From NCBI RefSeq assembly GCF_020715685.1, contig NZ_CP085840.1, forward strand, positions 2,170,001-2,234,000: a stretch of DNA of 64,000 bases, in the 5' to 3' direction. The DNA is from Dermatobacter hominis. GTDB lineage: Bacteria > Actinomycetota > Acidimicrobiia > Acidimicrobiales > Microtrichaceae. Positions 56,915 to 64,000 of this stretch are shown here, piece after piece (position 1 is the stretch's first letter; every line of letters begins with the position of its first letter). The notes under the pieces are model-generated. The model did no database searches. It was not told the origin of the DNA and worked only from the letters and a program-made list of their open reading frames with translations. The position numbers and the translations under genes are program-made.

Positions 56915-58372
56915 TCAGGCGGGCCAGCGGGAGGATTCGACCCAGTTGCCGTGGAAGCCGAACGGCACCCGTCGCGGGATCCGCACCCGGGCCACCTCCT
57001 CGAGCGCCCCGGCATCGACGACCACCAGATCCGTCTCCCCCTCGGGTGAGGTCACGAGGTTGAGGAGCCACCCGGCGTCGTGCTCGCCGGTGGCGCCGTC
57101 GGAACCGGTCGCACGGGTCGGATCGGGCGCGAACACGGCCTCGCCGGCGTAGCTGCCGGCGCCGTAGTCGAACACCTCGCTCGTGCCGTTCCAGAGGTCG
57201 TGCTTGACGACGCTGTCGAACGCGATCGGCTCGTCGCCCCACCGGCCGGTGGCGGCGACGTAGCCGTAGCGGGCCGGCAGGCCCGCGAACCGGTCGTCGA
57301 CCCGGGGGAAGTCGCCCGGCCGGTCGTCGAGCTGCTCGTCGGACACCGTCCCCGCGGCGGGGTCGATCGTCCAGCGGTGCAGCGTCGGCTGCGCCGGCTC
57401 CGACAGCACGTCGTCGCCGAAGGTGATCGGCAGGCGCGGCGAGCGGCACCCCTCCACCACGATCTGGTCGCCGATGCCGCCGACCACGCGGTCGTGCGCG
57501 TTGAGGAAGTGGAAGACGTAGAACGGCTCGACGTCGATCCAGGTGGTGATGTCGGCGGCCGAGGTGACGTCGGCGGGCAGCGCCGCCAGCTCGGCCCGGT
57601 CGATCACGCCGATGCGGGCGCCGCGCTCGGGCTCCCATCGGATGCCCGCACCGCCGGACAGCATCGCCTCCACGTCGAAGACCGCCGGCAGGTCGAAGAG
57701 CACGATTCGGGTGGCCGAGACGGCGAAGTCGTGCATCATCACCGGCCCGAGCAGGTCGACGTCGACAGATCGCACGAGCGCACCCGAGGCGTCGACCACG
57801 TGCAGGCGGAGGAACGGCGGGAACGGGCTGTAGCCGAAGAACACCATCTCGCCGGTGACCGGGTCGACCTTGGGGTGCGCGGTCATCGAGCCCGCCAGGC
57901 GACCGCCGAAGTCGATCTCGCCGAGCGTGCCGAGCCGGCCGTCGACCTGGATCGGGCGGGCCGCCTCCATGAGCGCCAGCAGCCGGCCGCCGTGCTCGAC
58001 GACGTTGGTGTTGGCGGTGTTCTTCATCATCCCGACGCGGTCGATGACGTCCTGCGGCGGCAGCTGGAACTCCGACAGGCCGCCGAAGAGCGCCCGGCCC
58101 GCCTCCCACTCGGCCTCGAGCCCCGCCGAGCGGACCCAGCGGTTCCGGTAGCTCGCCCGGCCGTCCCGGAGTGTGATCGCGTGGAGCATCCCGTCGCCGT
58201 CGAACACGTGGTAGCGGCCGACCGGCGGGTAGGCCGGGTTCGGGCCGTTGCGCACGTAGGTGCCGTCGAGCGCCTCGGGCAGCGTGCCGAGCACCTCGAG
58301 CTCGTCGTCGTCACGCTCATCGTCGACGGGGGCGAAGACGCCCTGAAGGTACGGGCTGGTGATCGTGCTCAT
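56915..58372 (-). CDS. Carotenoid cleavage oxygenase family protein
   Basis: 485 residues from the ATG at 58372, a seven-bladed propeller enzyme. The four iron-binding His are seen in MTAHPKVDP, MMHDFAVS, YVFHFLNAHD and PFGFHGNWV. YVRNGPNPAYPP and FDGDGMLHAI are the usual N-terminal motifs. Members cleave a double bond of carotenoids or lignin-like stilbenes with O2. No carotenoid synthesis genes are adjacent; the CrtC-like protein at 18514 is distant. The 200-nt region upstream contains repeat copy B. Confidence 0.93.
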   Translation of the reverse strand: MSTITSPYLQGVFAPVDDERDDDELEVLGTLPEALDGTYVRNGPNPAYPPVGRYHVFDGDGMLHAITLRDGRASYRNRWVRSAGLEAEWEAGRALFGGLSEFQLPPQDVIDRVGMMKNTANTNVVEHGGRLLALMEAARPIQVDGRLGTLGEIDFGGRLAGSMTAHPKVDPVTGEMVFFGYSPFPPFLRLHVVDASGALVRSVDVDLLGPVMMHDFAVSATRIVLFDLPAVFDVEAMLSGGAGIRWEPERGARIGVIDRAELAALPADVTSAADITTWIDVEPFYVFHFLNAHDRVVGGIGDQIVVEGCRSPRLPITFGDDVLSEPAQPTLHRWTIDPAAGTVSDEQLDDRPGDFPRVDDRFAGLPARYGYVAATGRWGDEPIAFDSVVKHDLWNGTSEVFDYGAGSYAGEAVFAPDPTRATGSDGATGEHDAGWLLNLVTSPEGETDLVVVDAGALEEVARVRIPRRVPFGFHGNWVESSRWPA

Positions 58373-58502
58373 CGGTTCCCCCTCGGACCGGCTCGGCGCC
58401 CGCTCCCGACCGCCGCCGGCTCCAGCATGGCAGCAAGTCCGCCCGACGGGCAGGCTCGGCTCACCCGTCGCACCTTCCGTCCGCCGCCCGCCGCCCCCGA
58501 CG

Positions 58503-58552
58503 GTTCTGTGATGCTCGAGACGTCGATCCAGACGTATCGAGCATCACAGAAG
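58503..58552. repeat. 50-nt palindromic repeat, family 1, copy B
   Basis: TTCTGTGATGCTCGAGACGTC faces GACGTATCGAGCATCACAGAA around a GATCCA loop, pairing at 20 of 21 positions. It lies 21 nt beyond the stop of livF, at the end of the branched-chain transporter operon. Copy C lies just before the start of that operon. Confidence 0.85.
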
Positions 58553-58573
58553 CGCTTGGGACTGGTCCGAGGG

Positions 58574-59290
58574 TCAGCCGAGGTAGGCGGTGGCGAGCAC
58601 CTCGGCGTCGTCGCGCAGCTCGGCCGCCGGCGCGCTGAGCCGCACCTCGCCCCGGTTGAGGACGACGGCGTGGTCGGCCACGTCGAGCACCATCGCCACG
58701 TGCTGCTCGACGAGGAGGAAGCCGGTGCCCTCGTCGTCGGCCACACCGCGCAGCACGGCGAGCAGGTCGGCCACGATGCGAGGCGCCAGGCCCAGGCTCA
58801 GCTCGTCGACCATGACGACCTCCGGGTGCGACACCAGCGCCCTGGCGATGGCGAGCATCTGCTGCTCGCCCCCGGACAGCAGCCCGGCGCGTCGATCGCG
58901 CAGCTCGTCGAGCGCGGGGAACAGCTCGACACCGCGCGCCACCGCGGCGCGGCCCTCGCGCCAACCGGTCCCGAGCGTGAGGTGCTCGGCGACGGTCAGG
59001 CCCGGGAAGAGGGAGCGGTCCTCGGGGACGTGGGCGAGACCCGCACGGGCTCGACGGCCGACGGCGGCTCGCCGGGCGCGGTTCGGCACCTCGTCGCCGA
59101 GCACCCGGATCGTGCCGGCGGTCGGGGCGACCAGGCCCGAGACGGTGAGCAGCGTCGTCGTCTTGCCGGCGCCGTTCGGGCCGAGCAGCGCGACGAGCTG
59201 ACCCGCCTGCACCGCCAGGTCGACGCCGCGCACCACCGGCACGCCGCCGTAGCCGGCGCACACCCCGTCCAGCTCGAGGAGCGCGGTCAC
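58574..59290 (-). CDS. livF: Branched-chain amino acid-type ABC transporter ATPase
   Basis: 238 residues from a GTG at 59290 overlapping the livG stop (GTGA). GPNGAGKTTTLLTVSGL is Walker A, RAGLAHVPEDRSLFPGLTV the LivF-type Q-loop region, LLSGGEQQMLAIARALV the signature and VVMVDELSLGLAPR the Walker B/LivF hallmark. It is the last gene of the operon binding protein, livHM fusion, livG, livF. The transported substrate could be a branched-chain amino acid, amide or urea. Confidence 0.92.
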   Translation of the reverse strand: MTALLELDGVCAGYGGVPVVRGVDLAVQAGQLVALLGPNGAGKTTTLLTVSGLVAPTAGTIRVLGDEVPNRARRAAVGRRARAGLAHVPEDRSLFPGLTVAEHLTLGTGWREGRAAVARGVELFPALDELRDRRAGLLSGGEQQMLAIARALVSHPEVVMVDELSLGLAPRIVADLLAVLRGVADDEGTGFLLVEQHVAMVLDVADHAVVLNRGEVRLSAPAAELRDDAEVLATAYLG

Positions 59291-60039
59291 GTCACCCCCA
59301 GGTAGGCGCGGAGGACCTCGGGATCGATGCGGACGTCCTCGGGCGAACCCGAGGCGATGAGCCGACCGGCGTCGAGCACGTGGACGGTGGCGCACGAGCC
59401 GAGCACCAGCGCCATGTCGTGCTCGACCAGCAGCACGGCGGTGCCGGCGGCGCTGATCCGCTGCAGCAGCTCGGCCAGCTCCGCGGTCTCGCCGGGGTCG
59501 AGCCCAGCCGCCGGCTCGTCGAGAAGCAGGACCGTCGGCTCGGCCACGAGGGCGCGCGCCAGCGCGACACGCCGGCGGTCGACGTTGGACAGGGTCGTCG
59601 GACGGCCCCCACCGCAACGCTCGAGCCCGACCGTCGACAGCGCGTCCTCCACCCGGGCCGCCGTCGACGGCAGCGGGATCTCCTCCTCGGTCTCCTCGTG
59701 GAGGGTCGGGGCGGCGGGGGTGGCGGCGGCAACGACCGCCAGGTTCTCCTCGACGGTCAGGTCGTCGAACAGCTCCAGCGTCTGGAAGGTGCGGGTGAGA
59801 CCCAGGCGGGCGATCCGGTGCGGCGGCAGCGCGGTGCAGTCGACGCCGCCGACCACGACCGCACCGCTCGAGGGTCGGGCGAAGCCGCTGACCCCGTCGA
59901 GGAAGGTCGTCTTGCCGGCGCCGTTCGGACCGATGAGCCCGTGCAGCTCGCCGGCGGGGACCGCGAGCGTCACCCCGTCGAGCGCCACCACCCCGCCGTA
60001 GCGGACCGACAGGTCTCGCACCTCGAGCGCCGCGGTCAC
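59287..60039 (-). CDS. livG: Branched-chain amino acid-type ABC transporter ATPase
   Basis: 250 residues from a GTG at 60039 overlapping the permease stop (GTGA). GPNGAGKTTFLDGVSGF (Walker A), GLTRTFQTLELFDDLTVEEN (Q-loop, LivG type) and VLLLDEPAAGLDPGET (Walker B) are standard. The signature region reads TTLSNVDRRRVALARALV, where LivG normally has LSYGxQRR: the Gly of LSGGQ is replaced by Val. This may lower ATPase activity of the site it forms with LivF. Confidence 0.9.
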   Translation of the reverse strand: MTAALEVRDLSVRYGGVVALDGVTLAVPAGELHGLIGPNGAGKTTFLDGVSGFARPSSGAVVVGGVDCTALPPHRIARLGLTRTFQTLELFDDLTVEENLAVVAAATPAAPTLHEETEEEIPLPSTAARVEDALSTVGLERCGGGRPTTLSNVDRRRVALARALVAEPTVLLLDEPAAGLDPGETAELAELLQRISAAGTAVLLVEHDMALVLGSCATVHVLDAGRLIASGSPEDVRIDPEVLRAYLGVT

Positions 60040-62099
60040 GACGCGCTCCCGGCGCCGGCCGCGGCGGTGGCCCCGTCGCCCCGCGATGCGCCTCGGCCCG
60101 CGCCCCCGCCCCCGCCGGGGGCGTCGGCCCCGTCCGTCGAGCGCGCCCGGCCGAACCGGTCCCGCGCGGCGCGGGCCAGACCGAGGATGCCCTCGGGCGC
60201 GAAGTTCGCGGCGAGCACCAGCGCCACGCCGGCCCAGGCGTAGAGGTGCGGCACGCCGTCGCCCGAGCCGAGCGAGGTCAGCAGCCCTCCCTGCACGATG
60301 AGCGCCGCCACCACCGCACCCCACGCGGTCGACACGCCGCCGAGGAACACGAGCGCGACGACCACCAGCGAGCCGAACACCGTGAACGACGCGGGCGACA
60401 GCGTGGAGGTGGAGTAGGCGGACAGGGCACCGCTGACGCCGGCCAGCGCGGCCGAGACGCCGAAGGCGACGAGCCGGGCGCGGCCGACGTCGACGCCACC
60501 GGCGGCGGCCGCACGCTCGTTGGCCCGCAGCGCCAGCCAGCGCAGGCCGAGCTCGCTGCGCCGCAGGGCCAGCACACCGGCGAAGCACAGCGCGACCACG
60601 ACCGCGACCATCACCACGAACGCCGGCCGGACGTCGTCGACCCCCGACGACTGCGCGCCCAGATCGATGCCGAAGAGCGACGGACGGGGTGCCGTCAGCC
60701 CGGCCGCTCCGCCCGAGAGCCACGGGCTCGCCAGCACCAGCTGCTCGAGCGCGACGGCGATCGCGAGCGTCGCCACCGCGAACGTCATGCCGCGCAGCCG
60801 GGAGGTCGCCGCACCGATCGCGACGCCGACCGCCGTCGCGACGAGCGCGCCGGCGAGCAGGTCGAACGGGAACGGCACCGACCCGTCGGCCACGTGGACC
60901 ACCGTGAAGCCCGAGATGCCGGCGAGGGCGAGCTGCGCCAGCGAGATGCGCCCGGCGTAGCCGCAGATGACGACGACCGACAGCCCGAGGACCGAGAAGG
61001 CCAGCGAGACGACCAGGCCGCGACGGTCGCCGGCGTCGAGGACCAGCGCGCCGAGCACGCCGACCGTCGCCAGCACGACCGGACCGATCGGCCACCACCG
61101 CCCGGGCGTGGGCGCGGGCTTCGGCGCCCGGTCGACGATCGCACCCCGCCCGGGCAGCACGTCGCCCCGGAGCGTCAGCGCGGCCAGGATCACGACCACC
61201 GGGATCACCTGCTGCAGCCCGGCCGCCGGCAACCAGTCGGGCAGCCAGTCGGCCTCGGGCTGCACGGTCCAGCCCAGGATCAGCGACTGCACCACGCCGA
61301 TGCCCAGGCCGGCGGCCGCGGTCCAGGCGAACGAGGTCAGGCGGCCGACGAGCGCCGCCGCCAGCGCCGGCACGACCAGGAGGCTGGTCGTCGCACCGTC
61401 GAGCCCGGCGATGGGCTCGATCAGCACGACCGCGAACCCGGCGAGCACCGTGGCGAGCGCCCAGTTCGCCGCCGCGACGAGGTCGGGCCGGAGCCCGATG
61501 AGGAGCGCGCCCTTGTCGCTCTCGGCCGACGCGCGCGTGACCAGCCCGAACCGGGTCCACCGGAACGTCGCCGCCAGCGCGGCCGCGACCACGACGACGA
61601 CCAGCGCGAGCCACAGCCGGTTGGCGCTCACCCCGACGCCGAGGATCTCGACCGGTCCGTCGGGCAGCACCGGGAACCGGGTGATCACCGCGGCGCCGGC
61701 GGTCGGGAACCGGTTGCGGATCAGCTCCTGGAAGTAGAGGAAGAGGCCGAGCGAGGCCACGATCCGCGCCAACACCGACGCCGAGCGGAGCGGGCGGAAG
61801 ACCAGCAGGTGGATGACGACCCCGAGCGCGGCGGCGTAGAGCGCGAGGACGACGATGGCGGTGCCGATCGTCGGCGTCGGGATGATGCGGATGCGGTCGG
61901 GCAGGCCCAGGACGGGCAGCACGAGGTCGCCGCGGTCGCGGAACTCGAAGTACGCGTAGGCCAGGAACGTGCCGGTCGCGGCGTGGGCGAAGTTGATGAC
62001 GTTCGACGCCCGGTTCGTGAGGACCAAGCCGAGCCCGAGCGCGGCGACGACGGCGCCCCCACCCAACCCGGCCAGGGCGAAGCCCAGGTACGTGCTCAG
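60036..62099 (-). CDS. Fused LivH-LivM-type permease
   Basis: About 687 residues. No ATG, GTG or TTG fits the N-terminus; the reading begins L-S-T-Y-L-G-F at a CTG (62099) that overlaps the upstream stop (CTGA) and sits 7 nt after GGAGG, so CTG is the probable start. The first ~340 residues match LivH (LVLTNRASNVINFAHAATG, RPLRSASVLARIVASLGLFL) and the rest LivM (VVICGYAGRISLAQLALAG, LRGMTFAVATLAIAVALEQL, GGVSTAWGAVVAALIV). The C-terminus is a Gly/Ala-rich tail. One chain thus forms the whole membrane channel. Confidence 0.88.
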   Translation of the reverse strand: MSTYLGFALAGLGGGAVVAALGLGLVLTNRASNVINFAHAATGTFLAYAYFEFRDRGDLVLPVLGLPDRIRIIPTPTIGTAIVVLALYAAALGVVIHLLVFRPLRSASVLARIVASLGLFLYFQELIRNRFPTAGAAVITRFPVLPDGPVEILGVGVSANRLWLALVVVVVAAALAATFRWTRFGLVTRASAESDKGALLIGLRPDLVAAANWALATVLAGFAVVLIEPIAGLDGATTSLLVVPALAAALVGRLTSFAWTAAAGLGIGVVQSLILGWTVQPEADWLPDWLPAAGLQQVIPVVVILAALTLRGDVLPGRGAIVDRAPKPAPTPGRWWPIGPVVLATVGVLGALVLDAGDRRGLVVSLAFSVLGLSVVVICGYAGRISLAQLALAGISGFTVVHVADGSVPFPFDLLAGALVATAVGVAIGAATSRLRGMTFAVATLAIAVALEQLVLASPWLSGGAAGLTAPRPSLFGIDLGAQSSGVDDVRPAFVVMVAVVVALCFAGVLALRRSELGLRWLALRANERAAAAGGVDVGRARLVAFGVSAALAGVSGALSAYSTSTLSPASFTVFGSLVVVALVFLGGVSTAWGAVVAALIVQGGLLTSLGSGDGVPHLYAWAGVALVLAANFAPEGILGLARAARDRFGRARSTDGADAPGGGGGAGRGASRGDGATAAAGAGSAS

Positions 62100-63406
62100 C
62101 GCGAGGCCTCCAGCTCCGCGCCGACGTCGATCCAGCCGCCCACCTGCTCCAGCGCGCCGTCGTGCATCTGGACGACCACCTGCTGCGGCGAGCAGGCGGC
62201 GGGCAGGCCCGGGAACTGCCTCCCGTCGCACGTGTAGGCGTGGCCCATGAAGCTCGGCTCGTCCGCCTTCGCCCTCAGCGCGTCGGTCACCGCGTGCGGC
62301 GTGATGCCGTCGGCGCCGAGCTCTCGCAACACCGCGTAGAGGTTGACGAAGGACCGGGCCGACACCGTGCCGGCCCCGACAGGGTCGAGCCCGGGCGCCA
62401 TCGCCGCGAGGACGCTCGTGTAGAGGTCGGTGTCGGGCTGGGGCTGGTCGGGCTGCACCTCCTGCTCGACGTTGAAATAGGCGCCGTCGGCCCGGTCGCC
62501 GACCTGCGAGATGATCGTCGGCGAGGCGCAGGCGCCCACGAAGTAGAGGGCCGAGGTGATGCCGATCGTCGCAGCGGCGTCGAACGCCGCCTTGCAGGCG
62601 GTGTCGGCGGCGATCACGAAGATGGCGTCGGGTTCGCCGGCCCACGCGGCCTGCAGCGGTGAGCCCAGGTCGGTGGCGATCACCGGGAACGGCACCATCT
62701 GCACGTCGACCCCCTTCGCCTCGAGCACCTGCTTCGCGGCGCCGGCACCCTCGGCGATCGAGCCGAAGTCGCCATAGACGATGGCGACCTCCTTCGCATC
62801 GAGGTCCTCGACAGCGCGGTGCGCGAACGCGACCGCCGCGCCCCAGGTGCCGCCGCTCCACTGGAACGAGCTCGGTGAGGTCATCGACTGCTGGCTCACC
62901 GGGATGCCGCCCACGTACGGGATGCCGTCGGCCGCCAGCACGTCGACCGCGTTGCCGAACACGTCGATGCCGCCGAGCACGACCGGCACCTGCTCGGCGA
63001 CGAACCGCTGACCGCAGGCCGTCGAGCCCTCGGCGCTGAAGCCGGTGTTGCAGACGTCGAGGCGGAGCGGCCGGCCGTCGATGCCCCCGAGGTCCTCGTT
63101 CACGAAGTCGACGAAGGCCTGCGCCGCCCGGCTCAGCTCGGGGAACGACCCGGCCGGGGTGTTCTCCTGGTTGATCATGCCGATCGTGATCGGCTCACCG
63201 GTCGCCGCCGTGGGCTCGTCGGGGACGAGGTCGGCGATCGTGGAGGCGCGTGCGCAGTCGAGGAGGTGCTGGGCGTCGCAGGTGATCGGTGGCGCCGAGA
63301 CGGTGGTGGACGACGCGGTCCGGTCCTCGCTGCAGCCGACGGCGACCAGCGCGGCGGTCACGATCAGGCTGACGGCCGCGACGATCGGACGAGCACCTCC
63401 GGTCAC
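62096..63406 (-). CDS. Periplasmic-binding-fold lipoprotein of the branched-chain transporter
   Basis: 436 residues from a GTG at 63406. The signal IVAAVSLIVTAALVAV ends in GCSEDR (lipobox). The type I binding fold shows PITIGMINQENTPAGSFPEL, AFVDFVNEDLGGIDGRPLRL, VAEQVPVVLGGIDVFGNAVD and AIVYGDFGSIAEGAGAAKQV, matching LivJ-like proteins. Several Cys pairs may form disulfides. It delivers substrate to the fused permease whose gene overlaps its stop. Repeat copy C lies ~95 nt upstream. Confidence 0.9.
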   Translation of the reverse strand: MTGGARPIVAAVSLIVTAALVAVGCSEDRTASSTTVSAPPITCDAQHLLDCARASTIADLVPDEPTAATGEPITIGMINQENTPAGSFPELSRAAQAFVDFVNEDLGGIDGRPLRLDVCNTGFSAEGSTACGQRFVAEQVPVVLGGIDVFGNAVDVLAADGIPYVGGIPVSQQSMTSPSSFQWSGGTWGAAVAFAHRAVEDLDAKEVAIVYGDFGSIAEGAGAAKQVLEAKGVDVQMVPFPVIATDLGSPLQAAWAGEPDAIFVIAADTACKAAFDAAATIGITSALYFVGACASPTIISQVGDRADGAYFNVEQEVQPDQPQPDTDLYTSVLAAMAPGLDPVGAGTVSARSFVNLYAVLRELGADGITPHAVTDALRAKADEPSFMGHAYTCDGRQFPGLPAACSPQQVVVQMHDGALEQVGGWIDVGAELEASR

Positions 63407-63500
63407 CCCTGGACTCCCCCCTGGCGCACGACCGCTGGACCGCTCGGGACCCTAGCGGTCCGCCCCGCCCCACGGCCCCGCCAGTACCCGGCCGGTACCC

Positions 63501-63550
63501 GCTTTGTGATGCTCGATACGTCGATCCAGACGTATCGAGCATCACAGAAC
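63501..63550. repeat. 50-nt palindromic repeat, family 1, copy C
   Basis: It reads GCTTTGTGATGCTCGATACG, then TCGATCCAGACGTATCGAGC, ending ATCACAGAAC. Pairing is near-perfect over 21 bp. It lies in the 188-nt region between the divergent binding-protein gene and the partial gene at 63595. Confidence 0.85.
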
Positions 63551-63594
63551 GGCCGGGGATCGGTCCCCGGTGACGGGAGCACCGCACGTGGTCG

Positions 63595-64000
63595 ATGGTG
63601 GCGCACGTGTACCACGACGTCGTCGAACGGCTCGCCGAGCACCGCCACGGGGTGGTGGCGACCTGGGAGCTCATCGCGGCCGGGTTGACGCACGACCAGA
63701 TCCGGCGCCTGCTCGATTCCCGCCACTGGGAACGCGTCGGATCCGGGGTGGTCCGGCGTCGCGGTTCCGCACCGACCGCCGACCAACGCGTCGTGGCCGC
63801 GGTGCTGGACCACGGCTCAGGAGCCGGCGCAGCGTTCCTGACCGGCGCCCACCTGTTCGGCTGCGCGGGCGCACCCCTGCTGCCGATCCAGATCGTCGGA
63901 ACGGTCGCCACCCGTCGCTACCGCACGGACGTCGGCTACCACCGGGTCCGTCGCATCCCCGATCGGTGGATGACGGAGGTGCGGGGCATCCCGGTCGTGG
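63595..64000 (+). CDS. AbiEi-antitoxin-like/DUF559-type protein, 3' end beyond window
   Basis: The ATG at 63595 opens a frame that stays open to the window edge (135 visible residues): VVERLAEHRHGVVATWELIA, HDQIRRLLDSRHWERVGSGV and GAAFLTGAHLFGCAGAPLLP. This N-terminal helix-turn-helix-like region is typical of actinobacterial proteins annotated as type IV toxin-antitoxin AbiEi-domain proteins, often followed by a DUF559 (Vsr-like) nuclease domain. The C-terminal domain is outside the window, so the role is open. Confidence 0.7.
   Translation, partial: MVAHVYHDVVERLAEHRHGVVATWELIAAGLTHDQIRRLLDSRHWERVGSGVVRRRGSAPTADQRVVAAVLDHGSGAGAAFLTGAHLFGCAGAPLLPIQIVGTVATRRYRTDVGYHRVRRIPDRWMTEVRGIPVV

Noticed and set aside
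60246-62237. 663-codon plus-strand frame over the permease gene
   Set aside because: Arg/Asp/Gln-rich antisense shadow of a membrane protein; the minus-strand frame has clear LivH and LivM motifs.

Overview
This window is high-GC DNA with dense, often overlapping genes (ATGA, GTGA and TGATG junctions) and frequent GTG starts. The content points to an actinomycete, most plausibly class Acidimicrobiia. That placement is inferred from gene content: a succinate dehydrogenase with a single b-type anchor subunit, an LALTG sortase-E-type sorting signal, an ATP-grasp/alpha-E/transglutaminase operon, and an exosortase with PEAP-type C-terminal signals. I saw no rRNA, tRNA, CRISPR array, prophage or insertion sequence.

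Layout. 1-6.7 kb: a MoxR/Mg-chelatase-type AAA ATPase and a VWA protein (a known functional pair), split by three opposite-strand genes (LigD-type polymerase, LuxR regulator, flavodiiron-like metallo-hydrolase). 6.8-12.9 kb: circularly permuted ATP-grasp, alpha-E and transglutaminase operon ending in a 35-residue Lys/Arg-rich peptide gene, then a Tat-exported peptidoglycan amidase and prmA. 13.0-18.2 kb: sdhCAB, a QueF-like reductase and a lipoprotein. 18.5-25.2 kb: a tightly overlapping operon with membrane glycosyltransferase (apparently frameshifted), Thr-rich anchored protein, exosortase, cellulose-synthase-like GT2 and a CrtC-like protein.

25.3-36.1 kb: a phosphate region. A single overlapping operon reads pstC-pstA-pstB, then two membrane-anchored PstS-like proteins, then a sortase-like protein whose expected catalytic Cys is Ser. 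It is flanked by a third PstS-like protein and two secreted paralogues of an unrecognised four-cysteine domain, one with a PEAP C-terminal signal. PHO-box-like 11-nt direct repeats precede several of these genes. 36.4-47.4 kb: SCP2 protein, Fpg/Nei glycosylase, malate dehydrogenase, a large LALTG-anchored beta-helix surface protein, SGNH lipoprotein, a heterodimeric ABC exporter and a second PEAP-signal protein.

47.6-64 kb: aldehyde dehydrogenase, two paralogous matrixin-like metalloproteases, a sulfate ABC transporter (binding protein-cysT-cysW-cysA), isocitrate dehydrogenase, carotenoid oxygenase, a branched-chain amino-acid-type ABC transporter with fused permeases, and the start of an AbiEi/DUF559-like gene.

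Three interspersed repeat families are visible: a 50-nt palindrome with three copies, a 43-nt element with four copies clustered at 49-55 kb, and another 50-nt palindrome with two copies. Many genes end in unusually long, near-perfect hairpins. The most interesting systems are the exosortase with its PEAP targets, the phosphate operon with anchored binding proteins and a Cys-to-Ser sortase, and the transglutaminase operon with its basic peptide.
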